NCBI RefSeq assembly: GCF_016482785.1
Contig: NZ_JAEMXM010000002.1
Span: forward strand, 186,001 to 250,000
DNA length: 64,000 bases
Source: Paenibacillus alkalitolerans
GTDB lineage: Bacteria > Bacillota > Bacilli > Paenibacillales > YIM-B00363
Reading direction: 5' to 3'
The position numbers and the translations under genes are program-made. A model generated the notes under the pieces. It was not told the origin of the DNA and ran no database searches. It saw only the letters and a list, made by a program, of their open reading frames with translations. This document shows positions 27,539 through 36,829 of the stretch, one piece after another (the stretch's first letter is position 1; each line of letters begins with the position of its first letter).

Positions 27539-28390
27539 CTAGTAACTGACCAAAAGGCCGCCTTCCCCCGCATACGTGCCTATTACAGGACCCATATCGG
27601 AGAGGACGGCTTCCTTAAACTTGTATTTCTCCGTAATGTTCCGCAGCAATTCCCGCGCCCGTTCTTCGCAATTGCTGTGAGCGACCGCAATGATCCGTTT
27701 CTCGACATCATCTTGAATTTCGTCGATTTTGTCGATGAGGCGTTTGACCGCTTGCTGGGTTCCGCGAACCTTTTCCATCACTTCGATCGAACCGTGTTCA
27801 TTCGCTCTCATCACAAGCTTGATGTTCATCATGGAAGCGATGGCTCCGCGAACGCGATCTAGCCGTCCGCCTTTGATAACGTTCTCGAGCGTATCCAATG
27901 TGAAATAGGTTCGAGTGTCCAAGACCGCATCCTTGACGGACTGCACGATTTCGCGGAACGGCAGCCCTTCGTGCACTAACCGGGCTGCTTTATATGCGAT
28001 GAGGCCGAGGCCCATCGAAGCCGTCTTGGAGTCGATCACTTCGATTTCTCCCGCGTCCGGATGTTCTTGCAAATACATGTCTCGAGCAAGAACCGCATGA
28101 TTATAAGTGCTGCTCAGTTCGGAGGATAAGCTGATCACCACGATCGGTTGTCCGGGCGGAACGCTCTGATACGCTTCCATAAACGCGTGCGGAGACGGAG
28201 CGGACGTCTTCGGCAGCTCGGAGGACTGTTTCATCAATTGATAGAAAAGCGCGGTTCCCATGTCGGAAGTGTACGTGTTTTCACCAAATTGCACAGTGAG
28301 AGGGACGGTCCGGATATTCCAGCGCTCGCGAAGGTCCGCGGGCAAATCCGCGCTGCCGTCCGAGATGATATGAACAGTGGTCAACAACAT
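27539..28390 (-). CDS. DegV family fatty acid-binding protein
   Basis: 283-residue DegV protein. HIISDGSADLP at the N-terminus, TSAPSPHAFMEAYQ and VISLSSELSSTYNHAV form the lipid pocket motifs, and GRLDRVRGAIA is a later family block. In Gram-positive bacteria such proteins (FakB) hold a fatty acid for phosphorylation by FakA; no fakA is nearby. ATG 28390 has only a weak GAAAG upstream. Same strand as its neighbours. Confidence 0.87.
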   Translation of the reverse strand: MLLTTVHIISDGSADLPADLRERWNIRTVPLTVQFGENTYTSDMGTALFYQLMKQSSELPKTSAPSPHAFMEAYQSVPPGQPIVVISLSSELSSTYNHAVLARDMYLQEHPDAGEIEVIDSKTASMGLGLIAYKAARLVHEGLPFREIVQSVKDAVLDTRTYFTLDTLENVIKGGRLDRVRGAIASMMNIKLVMRANEHGSIEVMEKVRGTQQAVKRLIDKIDEIQDDVEKRIIAVAHSNCEERARELLRNITEKYKFKEAVLSDMGPVIGTYAGEGGLLVSY

Positions 28391-28428
28391 CACTACTTTC
28401 TGCAAAAGGTGCGAAATCTATCGCATCA

Positions 28429-28752
28429 TTATAACAAACGGTCGCGCACATGCGCTAGCAACACATCGACGGAATTCATGCGGTACAGCTTCTCTTTCAC
28501 CCTTCGGTTCTCAATGAACACCAAGCAAGGGACGCTTTCGATTTTCCACTCCCGCGTGATCGCCGGCAAATAGTTAATATCGCTTTTATAAACGGCAGCT
28601 CCCGGTTCCAAGGCCAACACTACGGTAAGCATTCTCTCCCCCAGCTTGCAGGTGCCGCACCACGGCGTATAAATATATACGGCAAAAGGATCGTCGCCCC
28701 TCCAGCGCAAATCGAGCAGCTCACGCTCCGTCAACCTCGGTATTTTGGACAT
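28429..28752 (-). CDS. Thioredoxin-like protein (YtpP type)
   Basis: 107-residue single-domain thioredoxin fold. Active site YTPWCGTCKLG (Cys32, Cys35) and the cis-Pro region ESVPCLVF. CGTC differs from the usual CGPC. It follows the M42 aminopeptidase gene by 13 bases; the same pair (ytoP-ytpP) is known in B. subtilis, supporting the assignment. Role: cytoplasmic thiol-disulfide exchange, partner unknown. Confidence 0.85.
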   Translation of the reverse strand: MSKIPRLTERELLDLRWRGDDPFAVYIYTPWCGTCKLGERMLTVVLALEPGAAVYKSDINYLPAITREWKIESVPCLVFIENRRVKEKLYRMNSVDVLLAHVRDRLL

Positions 28753-28765
28753 AGAGCCTTCACCC

Positions 28766-29812
28766 CTACTTTATGTAGGCAAGCAATAGAGAAAACGTAT
28801 TGCGCAGCGCATCGGCATGCGTCCGCTCCATGCCGTGGGAAGCGTGCACGCCCGGCCCCAAAAGAGCCGTCCGGATATTATGGCCGCCGCGCAGCGCGGC
28901 CGAAGCATCGGAGCCGTATTTCGGATAAATGTCCACGGCGTACGACAACCCGTTCTTCTTGGCAAGCTCGACGAGCCTCGTCGTCATTTCCCAATCATAC
29001 GGCCCGGTCGAATCTTTCGCGCAAATCGATACGTCGCGTTCCGTACATGTCAAATCGTCTCCGATCGCTCCCATATCGACGGCGATCATCTCTTCGACCC
29101 CTTCCGGTATATACGAAGAGCCGTGGCCGATTTCCTCGTAATTCGAAATCAACAGCTTTACCGTCCGCCGCGGCCGCTGTCCCGTCCGGGCGAAATGTTC
29201 GAGCAGCGAAAGCAATACGGCGACGGACGCCTTGTCGTCCAGATGGCGGGATTTAATAAATCCGTTCGGGAAAAATACAGGACGCGGATCGAATGACACG
29301 GCATCGCCCGCGGAAATGCCGAGCGCCGCTACGTCCTCTTTGGAACGGACCGGCTCGTCGATGCGAACTTCGTAATTCGCTTCGTCGCGCTTGAAATCCC
29401 TCGCGTCCTCGTATACGTGCACGGAAGGCTTGCTCGTCAGAATCGTGCCGGAATACGTCCGCCCCGAACGCGTATGAATCAGGCAGTATTCGTTCTCGAT
29501 CGACTGCATCATGAAGCCGCCGACCGGAGTGAGCCGAAGCGTTCCTCCGCTTTTGACCGAACGGACCATCGCACCGAGCGTATCGATGTGTGCGGACAGC
29601 AGCGTTGCCGGTCCCGGCTGCGTTCCCTGGATCGTAATGATGCCGCCGCCCTTCGCCGTCCGTTCCATCGCATATCCGAACCGGGCGGCCTCTTCCGCGA
29701 CCAAATTCATCGCAAGCTCCGTATAGCCGGTCGGACTGGGACACCGAAGAAGCCGCTCCAGAGCCGGAAGGCCGTACTCGTCGTTCATCGACATATTTAT
29801 TCGGTCTGTCAC
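28766..29812 (-). CDS. M42 family aminopeptidase (YtoP type)
   Basis: 348 residues. SAHIDTLGAMVRS (first metal site), SRHLDDKASVAVLL, SNYEEIGHGSSYIP and VHASHGMERTH match the YtoP branch of M42. Start is GTG at 29812 with AGGAGG seven bases upstream. It follows the Hsp70-like gene by 22 bases and precedes the thioredoxin. Second M42 paralogue of the window; peptide trimming in the cytoplasm is expected. Confidence 0.88.
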   Translation of the reverse strand: MTDRINMSMNDEYGLPALERLLRCPSPTGYTELAMNLVAEEAARFGYAMERTAKGGGIITIQGTQPGPATLLSAHIDTLGAMVRSVKSGGTLRLTPVGGFMMQSIENEYCLIHTRSGRTYSGTILTSKPSVHVYEDARDFKRDEANYEVRIDEPVRSKEDVAALGISAGDAVSFDPRPVFFPNGFIKSRHLDDKASVAVLLSLLEHFARTGQRPRRTVKLLISNYEEIGHGSSYIPEGVEEMIAVDMGAIGDDLTCTERDVSICAKDSTGPYDWEMTTRLVELAKKNGLSYAVDIYPKYGSDASAALRGGHNIRTALLGPGVHASHGMERTHADALRNTFSLLLAYIK

Positions 29813-29834
29813 CTGATTTCCTCCTAGTGCATTA

Positions 29835-31466
29835 TTACCCCTGATTCAAAGAGACGTTCCATCCCGAATCCGACAGCTCGATCTCCTCGACCCCGATTTC
29901 GCTGCGGTACAAATTGTCGTATGCGGTGACCTTCAGCCGCTGCGATTTGTCGATCGCATACGTAATCGAGATACGGCTAACATCCATCGTGCCCGGGTGC
30001 GGGCGAATGTTCATGCGCCACACGATCGGGCGTCCCCACTTTTGCAGCGGCTCGTAACGGTCGGCGCCCTGCCGCTTCACCATCGGGGCGATTTCGATCT
30101 TCGTTTGATTCGGTTTTGTCGTCGCGACTCTTTTTATTTTGCGGATCGGGTATATATCGCTGGGGGATATGATCTCGATCGTTTCCCTTCCCGCATGGTT
30201 GTATATGCCTATCGAAGCGTTCACCACGTCCCCGACCAGCCATTCGGCTTCGCTTCGTGTATATCTTGCGTTGCCGCGGGCGATGCGCGTTTGAAGGTGC
30301 GCTTCGTCCCATACGATCCGCGCATTCGGATACAGCTCTTCGAGCACGTCGGGAACGAACGGGACGAGGCTGCTTCCGCCCGACAGCAGCACCGCGCCGA
30401 TGTCGCGGCGCGACAGCCGCGTCTGAGACGCGAACAGCTCGTTCAGCCTCTTGATTGCGTCCATGATCGCTTCACGCGGCTTTTCCGTCACCCGGAAGAA
30501 GTCCTCCGCCGTTACGGTCACGTTCCGAATGCCTTCATCGACTCCCGGCATCAACGGAGGAATGTCGACCGTCGTCTCCTCTTCATTCGAGAGGATGCGC
30601 TTGGCCGATTCGGCGATCGCTTTCAAATGGTTATAAAACGAATATTTCGGATGCGTCTTCAACCTGTGGAGGCGTTCCGGATCTTCGAACAGCTCGAGCG
30701 CGATCGATTCGCATACCGGATTTCCTTGCTCCTTCCCGCGCTCCACAAACAGCTTAACGAGGCAGTCGTCCAAATCGTCCCCGCCGATATCGAGGCCGAG
30801 CTTGGCGCTTACTTTGCCATGGTACCGGTTGCTGTCGTCGTCTTCCGGATCCAAGTACGGGTGCCGGACGACGGCCGGGCGATGATCCTGCGTGTCTTCC
30901 TTATCCATGATCGCCATATCCAGTGTGCCGCCGCCGAAATCGAACACGAGGGCGTACTTGGCGGGAATAAGCCGGCAATCCCAGAGCACCGAAACCGGTT
31001 CGTCCAAAAACCAGATTTGGTTCGCATTCAGCCCGAGCTTCACGGCCGCCGCTTCCATCATCGCCTTGCGCTTCTCGTCGTAATTAACGGGCAGGCTGAG
31101 CGCCAGCCGCTCGATTCGTTGCGGCTCGGCAATGCCGGCGCGGCGCAGCAGCTCTCTAAGAAATATTGCGATCAGTTCGACCAGCGAATACGTTTCCTCG
31201 TCCACTGTGAACGTAAAGCTCGGCGATTTCCTTAGTTCGGTCTTCAACGACATGACCGATCGGTCTCTTAAGCGGCCCAGAGCGGCGGATTGATGTCCGA
31301 TAATCCAATCGCCTTCCAAGCCTTTCGAGAGAATCGTCCGGACGAGGTACGGCTGCTCGCCTTCGTCGAGCTTCCTCATCTCCACCCGGCCCGTCATCGG
31401 GTCGAGCACGGCGACGGAGCTGTTCGTCGTTCCGAAATCGATGCCTACATATAATGAATCCGGCAC
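29835..31466 (-). CDS. Hsp70-family protein with short C-terminal domain
   Basis: 543 residues. The actin-like ATPase half is clear: phosphate-1 DFGTTNSS (10-17), phosphate-2 FDFGGGTLD (175-183) and adenosine motif LLSGGSSLVPF (360-370). An insert with Asp-rich EDDDSN lies near 207-213. The C-terminal part (about 380-543) lacks the DnaK linker DVTPLSLG and is too short for a full substrate lid, though a beta-rich remnant may exist. Start is GTG 31466 with AAAGGAGG seven bases upstream. It ends the SNF2-SWIM-coiled-coil cassette and is not the housekeeping dnaK (no grpE or dnaJ nearby). Confidence 0.85.
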   Translation of the reverse strand: MPDSLYVGIDFGTTNSSVAVLDPMTGRVEMRKLDEGEQPYLVRTILSKGLEGDWIIGHQSAALGRLRDRSVMSLKTELRKSPSFTFTVDEETYSLVELIAIFLRELLRRAGIAEPQRIERLALSLPVNYDEKRKAMMEAAAVKLGLNANQIWFLDEPVSVLWDCRLIPAKYALVFDFGGGTLDMAIMDKEDTQDHRPAVVRHPYLDPEDDDSNRYHGKVSAKLGLDIGGDDLDDCLVKLFVERGKEQGNPVCESIALELFEDPERLHRLKTHPKYSFYNHLKAIAESAKRILSNEEETTVDIPPLMPGVDEGIRNVTVTAEDFFRVTEKPREAIMDAIKRLNELFASQTRLSRRDIGAVLLSGGSSLVPFVPDVLEELYPNARIVWDEAHLQTRIARGNARYTRSEAEWLVGDVVNASIGIYNHAGRETIEIISPSDIYPIRKIKRVATTKPNQTKIEIAPMVKRQGADRYEPLQKWGRPIVWRMNIRPHPGTMDVSRISITYAIDKSQRLKVTAYDNLYRSEIGVEEIELSDSGWNVSLNQG

Positions 31467-31485
31467 GGAATATCCTCCTTTCGCG

Positions 31486-33411
31486 TTACAAATTTTTCAA
31501 ATCGTCCAACAATTGGCTTACCTGCTTCTCATCCGCCCATTCTACGCGAACGAGCACGCGGGCGAGCAGCTCGCCGGTTTCCGCATCGATGGCACCCGGT
31601 TTTACGATTCTATACTGCATGCCGGATCCTTCCGTCAACGGGGTATCCGATTCGAACTGCACCCAGTCGCTGTGGCGCTTAAGCCATTGCTCAACGGCGG
31701 CGTGCTGCTCCTTCACATCGCCCTTCGTGCCGAGCCAGCGAAATTTCAATAACCGCACGAGCGAATATTTGTCTCCGTCCGCGCCCAAATACAAGCGCCA
31801 GTCTCTTTCGTGCCGCTGCAGCCAACCGAGCACCGCGGCGCGCTTGTCGAAGGAAACGACAGCCGCCAGCTTGCAAAGCTGTTCCTCGCTTCTATGATCC
31901 GGAAGGCTTTCGCGACGCTCCAGCCACAGATAGAGCAGCTGCTGCAAATGTTTTCTCGCCGACGTCTGCCGGACGCCATCTCCGCGGAATAAAGGCGCAA
32001 TCGTCCGCTGCGGCGCTTCGAACATCGGCAGCGCGTCGGAGAGCGACTTCATGCCGTGAACGAACGAATAGAACGCTTCTCTATCATGTTTAGCCAAATA
32101 GCCGTAGAGCGAAACGATCAGATCGGGATCGACCCCGCGGCGTATGCCTTCGGCAAACAGGACGCAGCACTTTCGCACAATCTCTTCGGAAGTCGGTCGG
32201 TTATTCGCCGTGGAATTCGTGTCTCCCGCCGGGCTGCGCAGCAGCCGCTGCTGCAAGCTTTCCGGATCGAGACAAAACACCCATGACAGACGTTCGAAAT
32301 CCGACTCCGGGTCGGTATCCGCGAACTCCGAGGCGAACCTCGTCCAAGAGGCGAGAATGACGCCTTCCCTCAGCAGCTTGCGCCGATCGGGATACGACAA
32401 CGACGACCAGACGAGCAGATGGAGCAGCTCCGGATTGGCGCCGTGCAGCGTTTGCGTCGTAATCGCATCTTCGATGCCCGAAGTCCGAAAGACGGCGTCA
32501 ATGACCGGTTCGGATCGGGTTTTCGCGATAAACTGAAGAAGGAACCGCTGCCGGGACGGAATGTCGAACGCGCGCCGCGTAAATTCGCTTTTGCCGGCAT
32601 ACGCGGATAACCACTTGGAGAAGAAGGAAGCTTGCGCTCCGTTCTCCGAGTACTGCTTAACGATGTACGAGAGATCGCCGCTTTCGATCCTTCGGCACCA
32701 CTCCCGCACAATTTCGTCTCTCTTTTCCAGGCGCTGCGCGAACACCTTCAACCGCTCGGCAGGCCTGTGAATGTTCCGGTGAACGACGTAGCGCAGCAAG
32801 AGGCTATGTTCGTACGATTTCTGCAAGATTTTCGCCGGCGCTTCTTTCTTCCTCCGCTCGTACCGCCGATTCAACGTTTTCCGTTCCTCCTGAAGCACCG
32901 CTTCGGATTCCCATTGTTCCGCCTCTTGTTCGAGCTCCTCCGTTTCCTCCTGCCACTGCTGCCGCAGCTTGCGGAGTTCTTCCTCCACCTCTTTCCGGTA
33001 CTCTTCGTACAATTGCAATGTTTGGATTATTTCGCCGCGGAACCTCGCACATCCTTCTTCCCAACGGTCGGAGCCGTAATAGTTCGTTAGATCGTAGAAG
33101 GCTGACTGAAGGAGCGCCGAGCGCCATTCGTCCGCCGGTTCGCCGAAGCAAAGCTCATAAGGAAGTTCGTATTTGAAAAAGGTTTCCACACCCAAGAGTC
33201 CGCCCTTTTCCGCACCGGGCGTTCGTTCGCCCTCCCAATTGTGCCAAAACCCGCCGTCCTTTCCGTTCTCGCCGTCGCCGTCGATCATAATCCATTCCAG
33301 CAAGTAAAACGGATTCGCTTCTTGGTGAACCGCGGACATTTTATCCATGAACGAAGCGTTCTTATAGGTGTGTATGAAACGTCGCATCCAGCTTTCCGTT
33401 ACACGATTCAC
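31486..33411 (-). CDS. Unknown 641-residue protein with central coiled coil
   Basis: No family recognised. The N-terminal 110 residues are Trp/Tyr-rich (FWHNWEGERTPGAEKGG, YELPYELCFG). Residues about 130-190 form a strong charged coiled coil (EEYRKEVEEELRKLRQQW and on). The rest is alpha-helical with repeated leucine/arginine patterns, then a C-terminal stretch ending VEWADEKQVSQLLDDLKNL. Start is GTG, whose last two bases overlap the SWIM gene stop (GTGA), with AAGGAG 10 bases upstream; upstream ATG-type frames are not needed. Lies between a SWIM protein and an Hsp70 and is likely their partner. Confidence 0.75.
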   Translation of the reverse strand: MNRVTESWMRRFIHTYKNASFMDKMSAVHQEANPFYLLEWIMIDGDGENGKDGGFWHNWEGERTPGAEKGGLLGVETFFKYELPYELCFGEPADEWRSALLQSAFYDLTNYYGSDRWEEGCARFRGEIIQTLQLYEEYRKEVEEELRKLRQQWQEETEELEQEAEQWESEAVLQEERKTLNRRYERRKKEAPAKILQKSYEHSLLLRYVVHRNIHRPAERLKVFAQRLEKRDEIVREWCRRIESGDLSYIVKQYSENGAQASFFSKWLSAYAGKSEFTRRAFDIPSRQRFLLQFIAKTRSEPVIDAVFRTSGIEDAITTQTLHGANPELLHLLVWSSLSYPDRRKLLREGVILASWTRFASEFADTDPESDFERLSWVFCLDPESLQQRLLRSPAGDTNSTANNRPTSEEIVRKCCVLFAEGIRRGVDPDLIVSLYGYLAKHDREAFYSFVHGMKSLSDALPMFEAPQRTIAPLFRGDGVRQTSARKHLQQLLYLWLERRESLPDHRSEEQLCKLAAVVSFDKRAAVLGWLQRHERDWRLYLGADGDKYSLVRLLKFRWLGTKGDVKEQHAAVEQWLKRHSDWVQFESDTPLTEGSGMQYRIVKPGAIDAETGELLARVLVRVEWADEKQVSQLLDDLKNL

Positions 33412-33983
33412 CTTGAAGTGTCTCCTTTCTTGGTATGGTTGTATATGATTCGAAGCCAGTCCGCAAACGAAATGTCCCGGTTCCAAAAGGGCGGGTCCTC
33501 CGCATGCATAAGTATGGGGGATTCCCGCGCCGCTTCGACATCTTGGTCGTCTGTCTCTTCGGTTCCTTTGTGCGCCCCGTACTTTTCCAATTCCAGCCTA
33601 TTTGCGTGAATTTGATTAAAAGTTTGTTCCCGCGAAACGCCGCGCACTTCGAGCCATAACCACGGGTTGTTCTTGGCCATGTCGCGGAAGCGGAACAAGA
33701 CGGTGACGGCATGCCTGCAAGGCTGCGGTTTACCGCAAGTGCATACCGAGCTCCAATCGCCTTCCTTCGCCTGCGCGACGGTCCGGTCGTTGTCCGTGGG
33801 TATGCCTGCCGCCCACCGCCCGGCAAGCAGCGCGTCCGACGCAAACGATTGGATTAGCGAGTATTGTTTCGCTTGATCGAATAACGGAATGTTCCAGCGC
33901 ACACGAAACGACCGCGCCGGGGTATCCGTCACGACCGACTCGACGAGCCCATGATCTATCTTTATCTCGCTAGTATCCCGCAT
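33408..33983 (-). CDS. SWIM zinc-finger protein
   Basis: 191 residues. The SWIM motif CxCx5CxH is VCTCGKPQPCRHAV (Cys81, Cys83, Cys89, His91), preceded by an N-terminal domain with VRWNIPLFDQAKQYSLIQSF. After the finger come a helix FRFRDMAKNNPWLWLEV and an acidic tail. SWIM fingers bind DNA or proteins and commonly sit next to SNF2 helicases in bacteria (B. subtilis ywqB-ywqA). Ten bases downstream of the helicase gene and overlapping the next gene. Confidence 0.85.
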   Translation of the reverse strand: MRDTSEIKIDHGLVESVVTDTPARSFRVRWNIPLFDQAKQYSLIQSFASDALLAGRWAAGIPTDNDRTVAQAKEGDWSSVCTCGKPQPCRHAVTVLFRFRDMAKNNPWLWLEVRGVSREQTFNQIHANRLELEKYGAHKGTEETDDQDVEAARESPILMHAEDPPFWNRDISFADWLRIIYNHTKKGDTSR

Positions 33984-33993
33984 ATGCGCTTCT

Positions 33994-36786
33994 TCAAGCC
34001 CCCTCGTCTTCCACCACGATATCGTGGCGCAGCGTCAGCAATCGCGTCAATTCCTCGTCGCTCCACTCCGTCAGCCACTTTTCCCCGGAGCCCACGACTC
34101 CTTCGACCAGCCGCTCTTTCTCCTGCAGCAGCTTATCGATCGCTTCCTCCAGCGTGCCTTTCGTGATGAGCTTCCATATTTCCACGTTGCGCGTCTGCCC
34201 GATACGAAACACGCGGTCCGTCGCCTGCCGCTCGGCCGCCGGATTCCACCACCGGTCATAGTGGATGAGGCGGTTCGCTCTCGTCAAATTGAGCCCGAAG
34301 CCGCCGGTTTTCAACGAGAGAACGAGTATTACCGGACCGTCGTCGTCTTCTTGGAAAGAGCGGATGATATGCTCCCGTTCCTTGGAGGGTGTTCGCCCCG
34401 TAATGGCCGCCACACGTACGGAAAGCGAAGCTTCCAAGTATGGCTTAAGCAGGTTCGCCATCGTCGCATACTGGCTGAATACGACGCAGCGGTCTCCGCT
34501 TTCCGCGCTTTCCGCAAGCAGCTGCTCCAGACGAAACAGCTTGCCGGAATCCGCTTTGGCGATGCGGGGCAGCTTCATTGCGTGCGCAGGCTCGTTGCAT
34601 ATTTGCTTCAGCTTCGTGATCGCCGTAAGGATCGCGCCTCTGCGCGCCATCCCCTCCGCGCGTTCGAGCGTCCGCACGAGGCGGTCGACCGTCGCGCGAT
34701 ACATCTCCGCTTGAGTTTTCGTTAACGTGCAGTAGCTGTCCAGTTCCAGCTTTTCCGGCAAATCGTCGATCACGGTCGGGTCCGTCTTCACGCGGCGCAA
34801 AATAAACGGCCGGATGAGCGTGTGCAGCTTTTCGGCCGCAGCATCGTCTTTGGCGCGTTCGATCGGCGCCGCGTATCGAGTGCGAAACGATCGCTCCGAA
34901 CCGAGGTACCCCGGATTGATCCATTCGGACACGGACCATAAATCCGACAACCGGTTCTCGATCGGCGTGCCGGTCATGGCGATGCGGTGTTTGCTTTGCA
35001 GCGAACGCACGAAGCGGGCGAGCTGCGTGCCTGCGTTCTTGATATATTGCGCCTCGTCTAGCGTAATTGCATCCCACTGCATGGCTGTGAAGGATTTGCG
35101 GTCGCGCAATGCTGTAGAATACGAAGTGATCACGACTTGACGTTCCGCTGCGTGCGCGTGGAACGACGCGCCCTTCTTCCGCTCAGGACCGTAATGAAGG
35201 TATACGGAAAGCGTCGGAGCAAACCGCTCCAACTCGCGCATCCAGTTGCCGAGCACCGTTGTCGGGCACATGAGGAGCAGCGGTTTCTTGTCGCGGTTGC
35301 GGTCGCGTTCTTGCTGCGTCTGCAGCGCGTAGGCGATCCACTGCACCGTCTTCCCAAGCCCCATGTCATCCGCCAAGCAGGCGCCGAATCCGAGCCGTCT
35401 TAGCTGCATGAGCCACGTGAACCCTCTTCGTTGGTAGTCGCGCAGCGTCCCTTGGAACGCCTCGGGCTGCGGAAGGAGGTCTGTTCGCCTTTCGGTTTCA
35501 GCTCCGGTTCCGGCGATTCCGATTTTACCCGACAGCAATGCGCGAAGAGAATTTATATAAGAAAGAAGTTGTTCGTTAGCGAATATACCGGAAACCGGCA
35601 AGTCGCCGTCGAGCGAACGCCGTTTCGGTTTCGCCGGGTTTGCCTCCGCTTGAAGCAGTCCGGTCTGAATCAGCTCCGCCCATGTCGCTTTGCCAGTTCG
35701 TTCCCGCGACGCAAAGCGGCGGATCGCGTCCTTCTCTTTGGCGGAAAGCCGAAACCAGCTGCCGCCGTATTGCGCCATGGGAAGCGGTCCTGTGATTAAC
35801 TGTTCGATAGCTTCATCCGTGACAGCCGTCCCGAATAACGTTAGTTCGTTCCGGTAGGACAGCAAAGCGGACAGCCCAAGACTGGAGCCGGAAGCAGGGG
35901 CGGGCGGCGGCGTTGCCGCCGGCGTCTCCGGCTCCAATACGCGCACGGCGACGCCCAACGGAGCGGGGCGGTTCCACCAGGCGGGCACGATGACGGCGAA
36001 GCCGTCGGTTTCGAGCGCGTGCCCCGCGTGCTCGAGCAGCGCTGCCGCTTCCTCCGGCGTCAAGCGGCAGCTCTTCGGCGCGTGAGCGGGGGCTGCGCGC
36101 AGCAGCGGCGGGAATACCGCCGCTGCAACCGCGAGCCCCGCCGCGAGCCGCTGCTGCGCCGCCGGGTAGCGCCGGCGGCGGAAGACCGGGTCGGGCGACG
36201 GGTGCGCCCAGACGGCTTCGGCCGGGATGAACCTTCCCGGCTCGTCATCCGGCTGCAACCCGGGCTCGAGCAGCCAAGCGGTACCGGGAACCGCTTCTTG
36301 CGGTTCCCTTAACCGGAAGGCAACCCGATACGGCGCGGTTTGCCGGGATGTTTCCACGGCGGCGGTCCACGCCTCCATATCCTCCGCGATCCAGTCCAGT
36401 CCGGATCCCGACGCCTTCTCGCCGCTTAGCAAACCGGCGACCCAATGCTCCAACGGCGTATGAGGGACGCCGTACCTCGGATGAAGCGCTTCATACGCTT
36501 CCTTCCTCGCTTGCTCTCCGAGCCGCCCGCGAACAAGCCGGTCAACCTCCGTCTCGATCCGCCTTCTCGCTTCCTCGCATTCCGGGTCCGCAACAGCATT
36601 CACTTCCCCACGGTACGATGCCCACAGCTCAATAACCTCCGGATCTCCCCAAAGCGGCTTCCACAATCCCGTCATCCGCTCGTCTTCAGCGGAATGTGCA
36701 GACACGGAAGGGATAAATAAGCCCTCGTTCACAATACGTTCGGCTATTTGTTCTTCTGTTTTCCATCGGCTTTCAATGGTCGCCAC
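33994..36786 (-). CDS. SNF2-family helicase (YwqA/RapA-like, SWIM-associated)
   Basis: About 930 residues. The first 440 carry no recognised domain and include an Ala/Pro-rich stretch near 285-305. The SNF2 motor starts near 445 with LRDYQRRGFTWL, motif I ADDMGLGKT (about 472-480), motif II DEAQ (about 577-580), III MTGTPIENRL, V GGFGLNLTRANRLIHYDRWW and VI QATDRVFRIGQT. It should move along duplex DNA or displace bound proteins rather than unwind. Start set at GTG 36786, eight bases after GGGAG. First gene of the four-gene cassette. Confidence 0.88.
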   Translation of the reverse strand: MATIESRWKTEEQIAERIVNEGLFIPSVSAHSAEDERMTGLWKPLWGDPEVIELWASYRGEVNAVADPECEEARRRIETEVDRLVRGRLGEQARKEAYEALHPRYGVPHTPLEHWVAGLLSGEKASGSGLDWIAEDMEAWTAAVETSRQTAPYRVAFRLREPQEAVPGTAWLLEPGLQPDDEPGRFIPAEAVWAHPSPDPVFRRRRYPAAQQRLAAGLAVAAAVFPPLLRAAPAHAPKSCRLTPEEAAALLEHAGHALETDGFAVIVPAWWNRPAPLGVAVRVLEPETPAATPPPAPASGSSLGLSALLSYRNELTLFGTAVTDEAIEQLITGPLPMAQYGGSWFRLSAKEKDAIRRFASRERTGKATWAELIQTGLLQAEANPAKPKRRSLDGDLPVSGIFANEQLLSYINSLRALLSGKIGIAGTGAETERRTDLLPQPEAFQGTLRDYQRRGFTWLMQLRRLGFGACLADDMGLGKTVQWIAYALQTQQERDRNRDKKPLLLMCPTTVLGNWMRELERFAPTLSVYLHYGPERKKGASFHAHAAERQVVITSYSTALRDRKSFTAMQWDAITLDEAQYIKNAGTQLARFVRSLQSKHRIAMTGTPIENRLSDLWSVSEWINPGYLGSERSFRTRYAAPIERAKDDAAAEKLHTLIRPFILRRVKTDPTVIDDLPEKLELDSYCTLTKTQAEMYRATVDRLVRTLERAEGMARRGAILTAITKLKQICNEPAHAMKLPRIAKADSGKLFRLEQLLAESAESGDRCVVFSQYATMANLLKPYLEASLSVRVAAITGRTPSKEREHIIRSFQEDDDGPVILVLSLKTGGFGLNLTRANRLIHYDRWWNPAAERQATDRVFRIGQTRNVEIWKLITKGTLEEAIDKLLQEKERLVEGVVGSGEKWLTEWSDEELTRLLTLRHDIVVEDEGA

Positions 36787-36829
36787 TCGCACAACTCCCG
36801 AGTAAATAAAGGTAAAAGGTGTAACTATT

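Noticed and set aside
29997-31235. Plus-strand frame of 412 residues opposite the Hsp70 gene
   Set aside because: Antisense shadow; the Hsp70 frame carries all family motifs.
29835-36786. Match to a named defence system (BREX, DISARM, Zorya, Hachiman)
   Set aside because: No methyltransferase, phosphatase, motor or nuclease partners of those systems are present in the cassette; only the SNF2 motor is shared.
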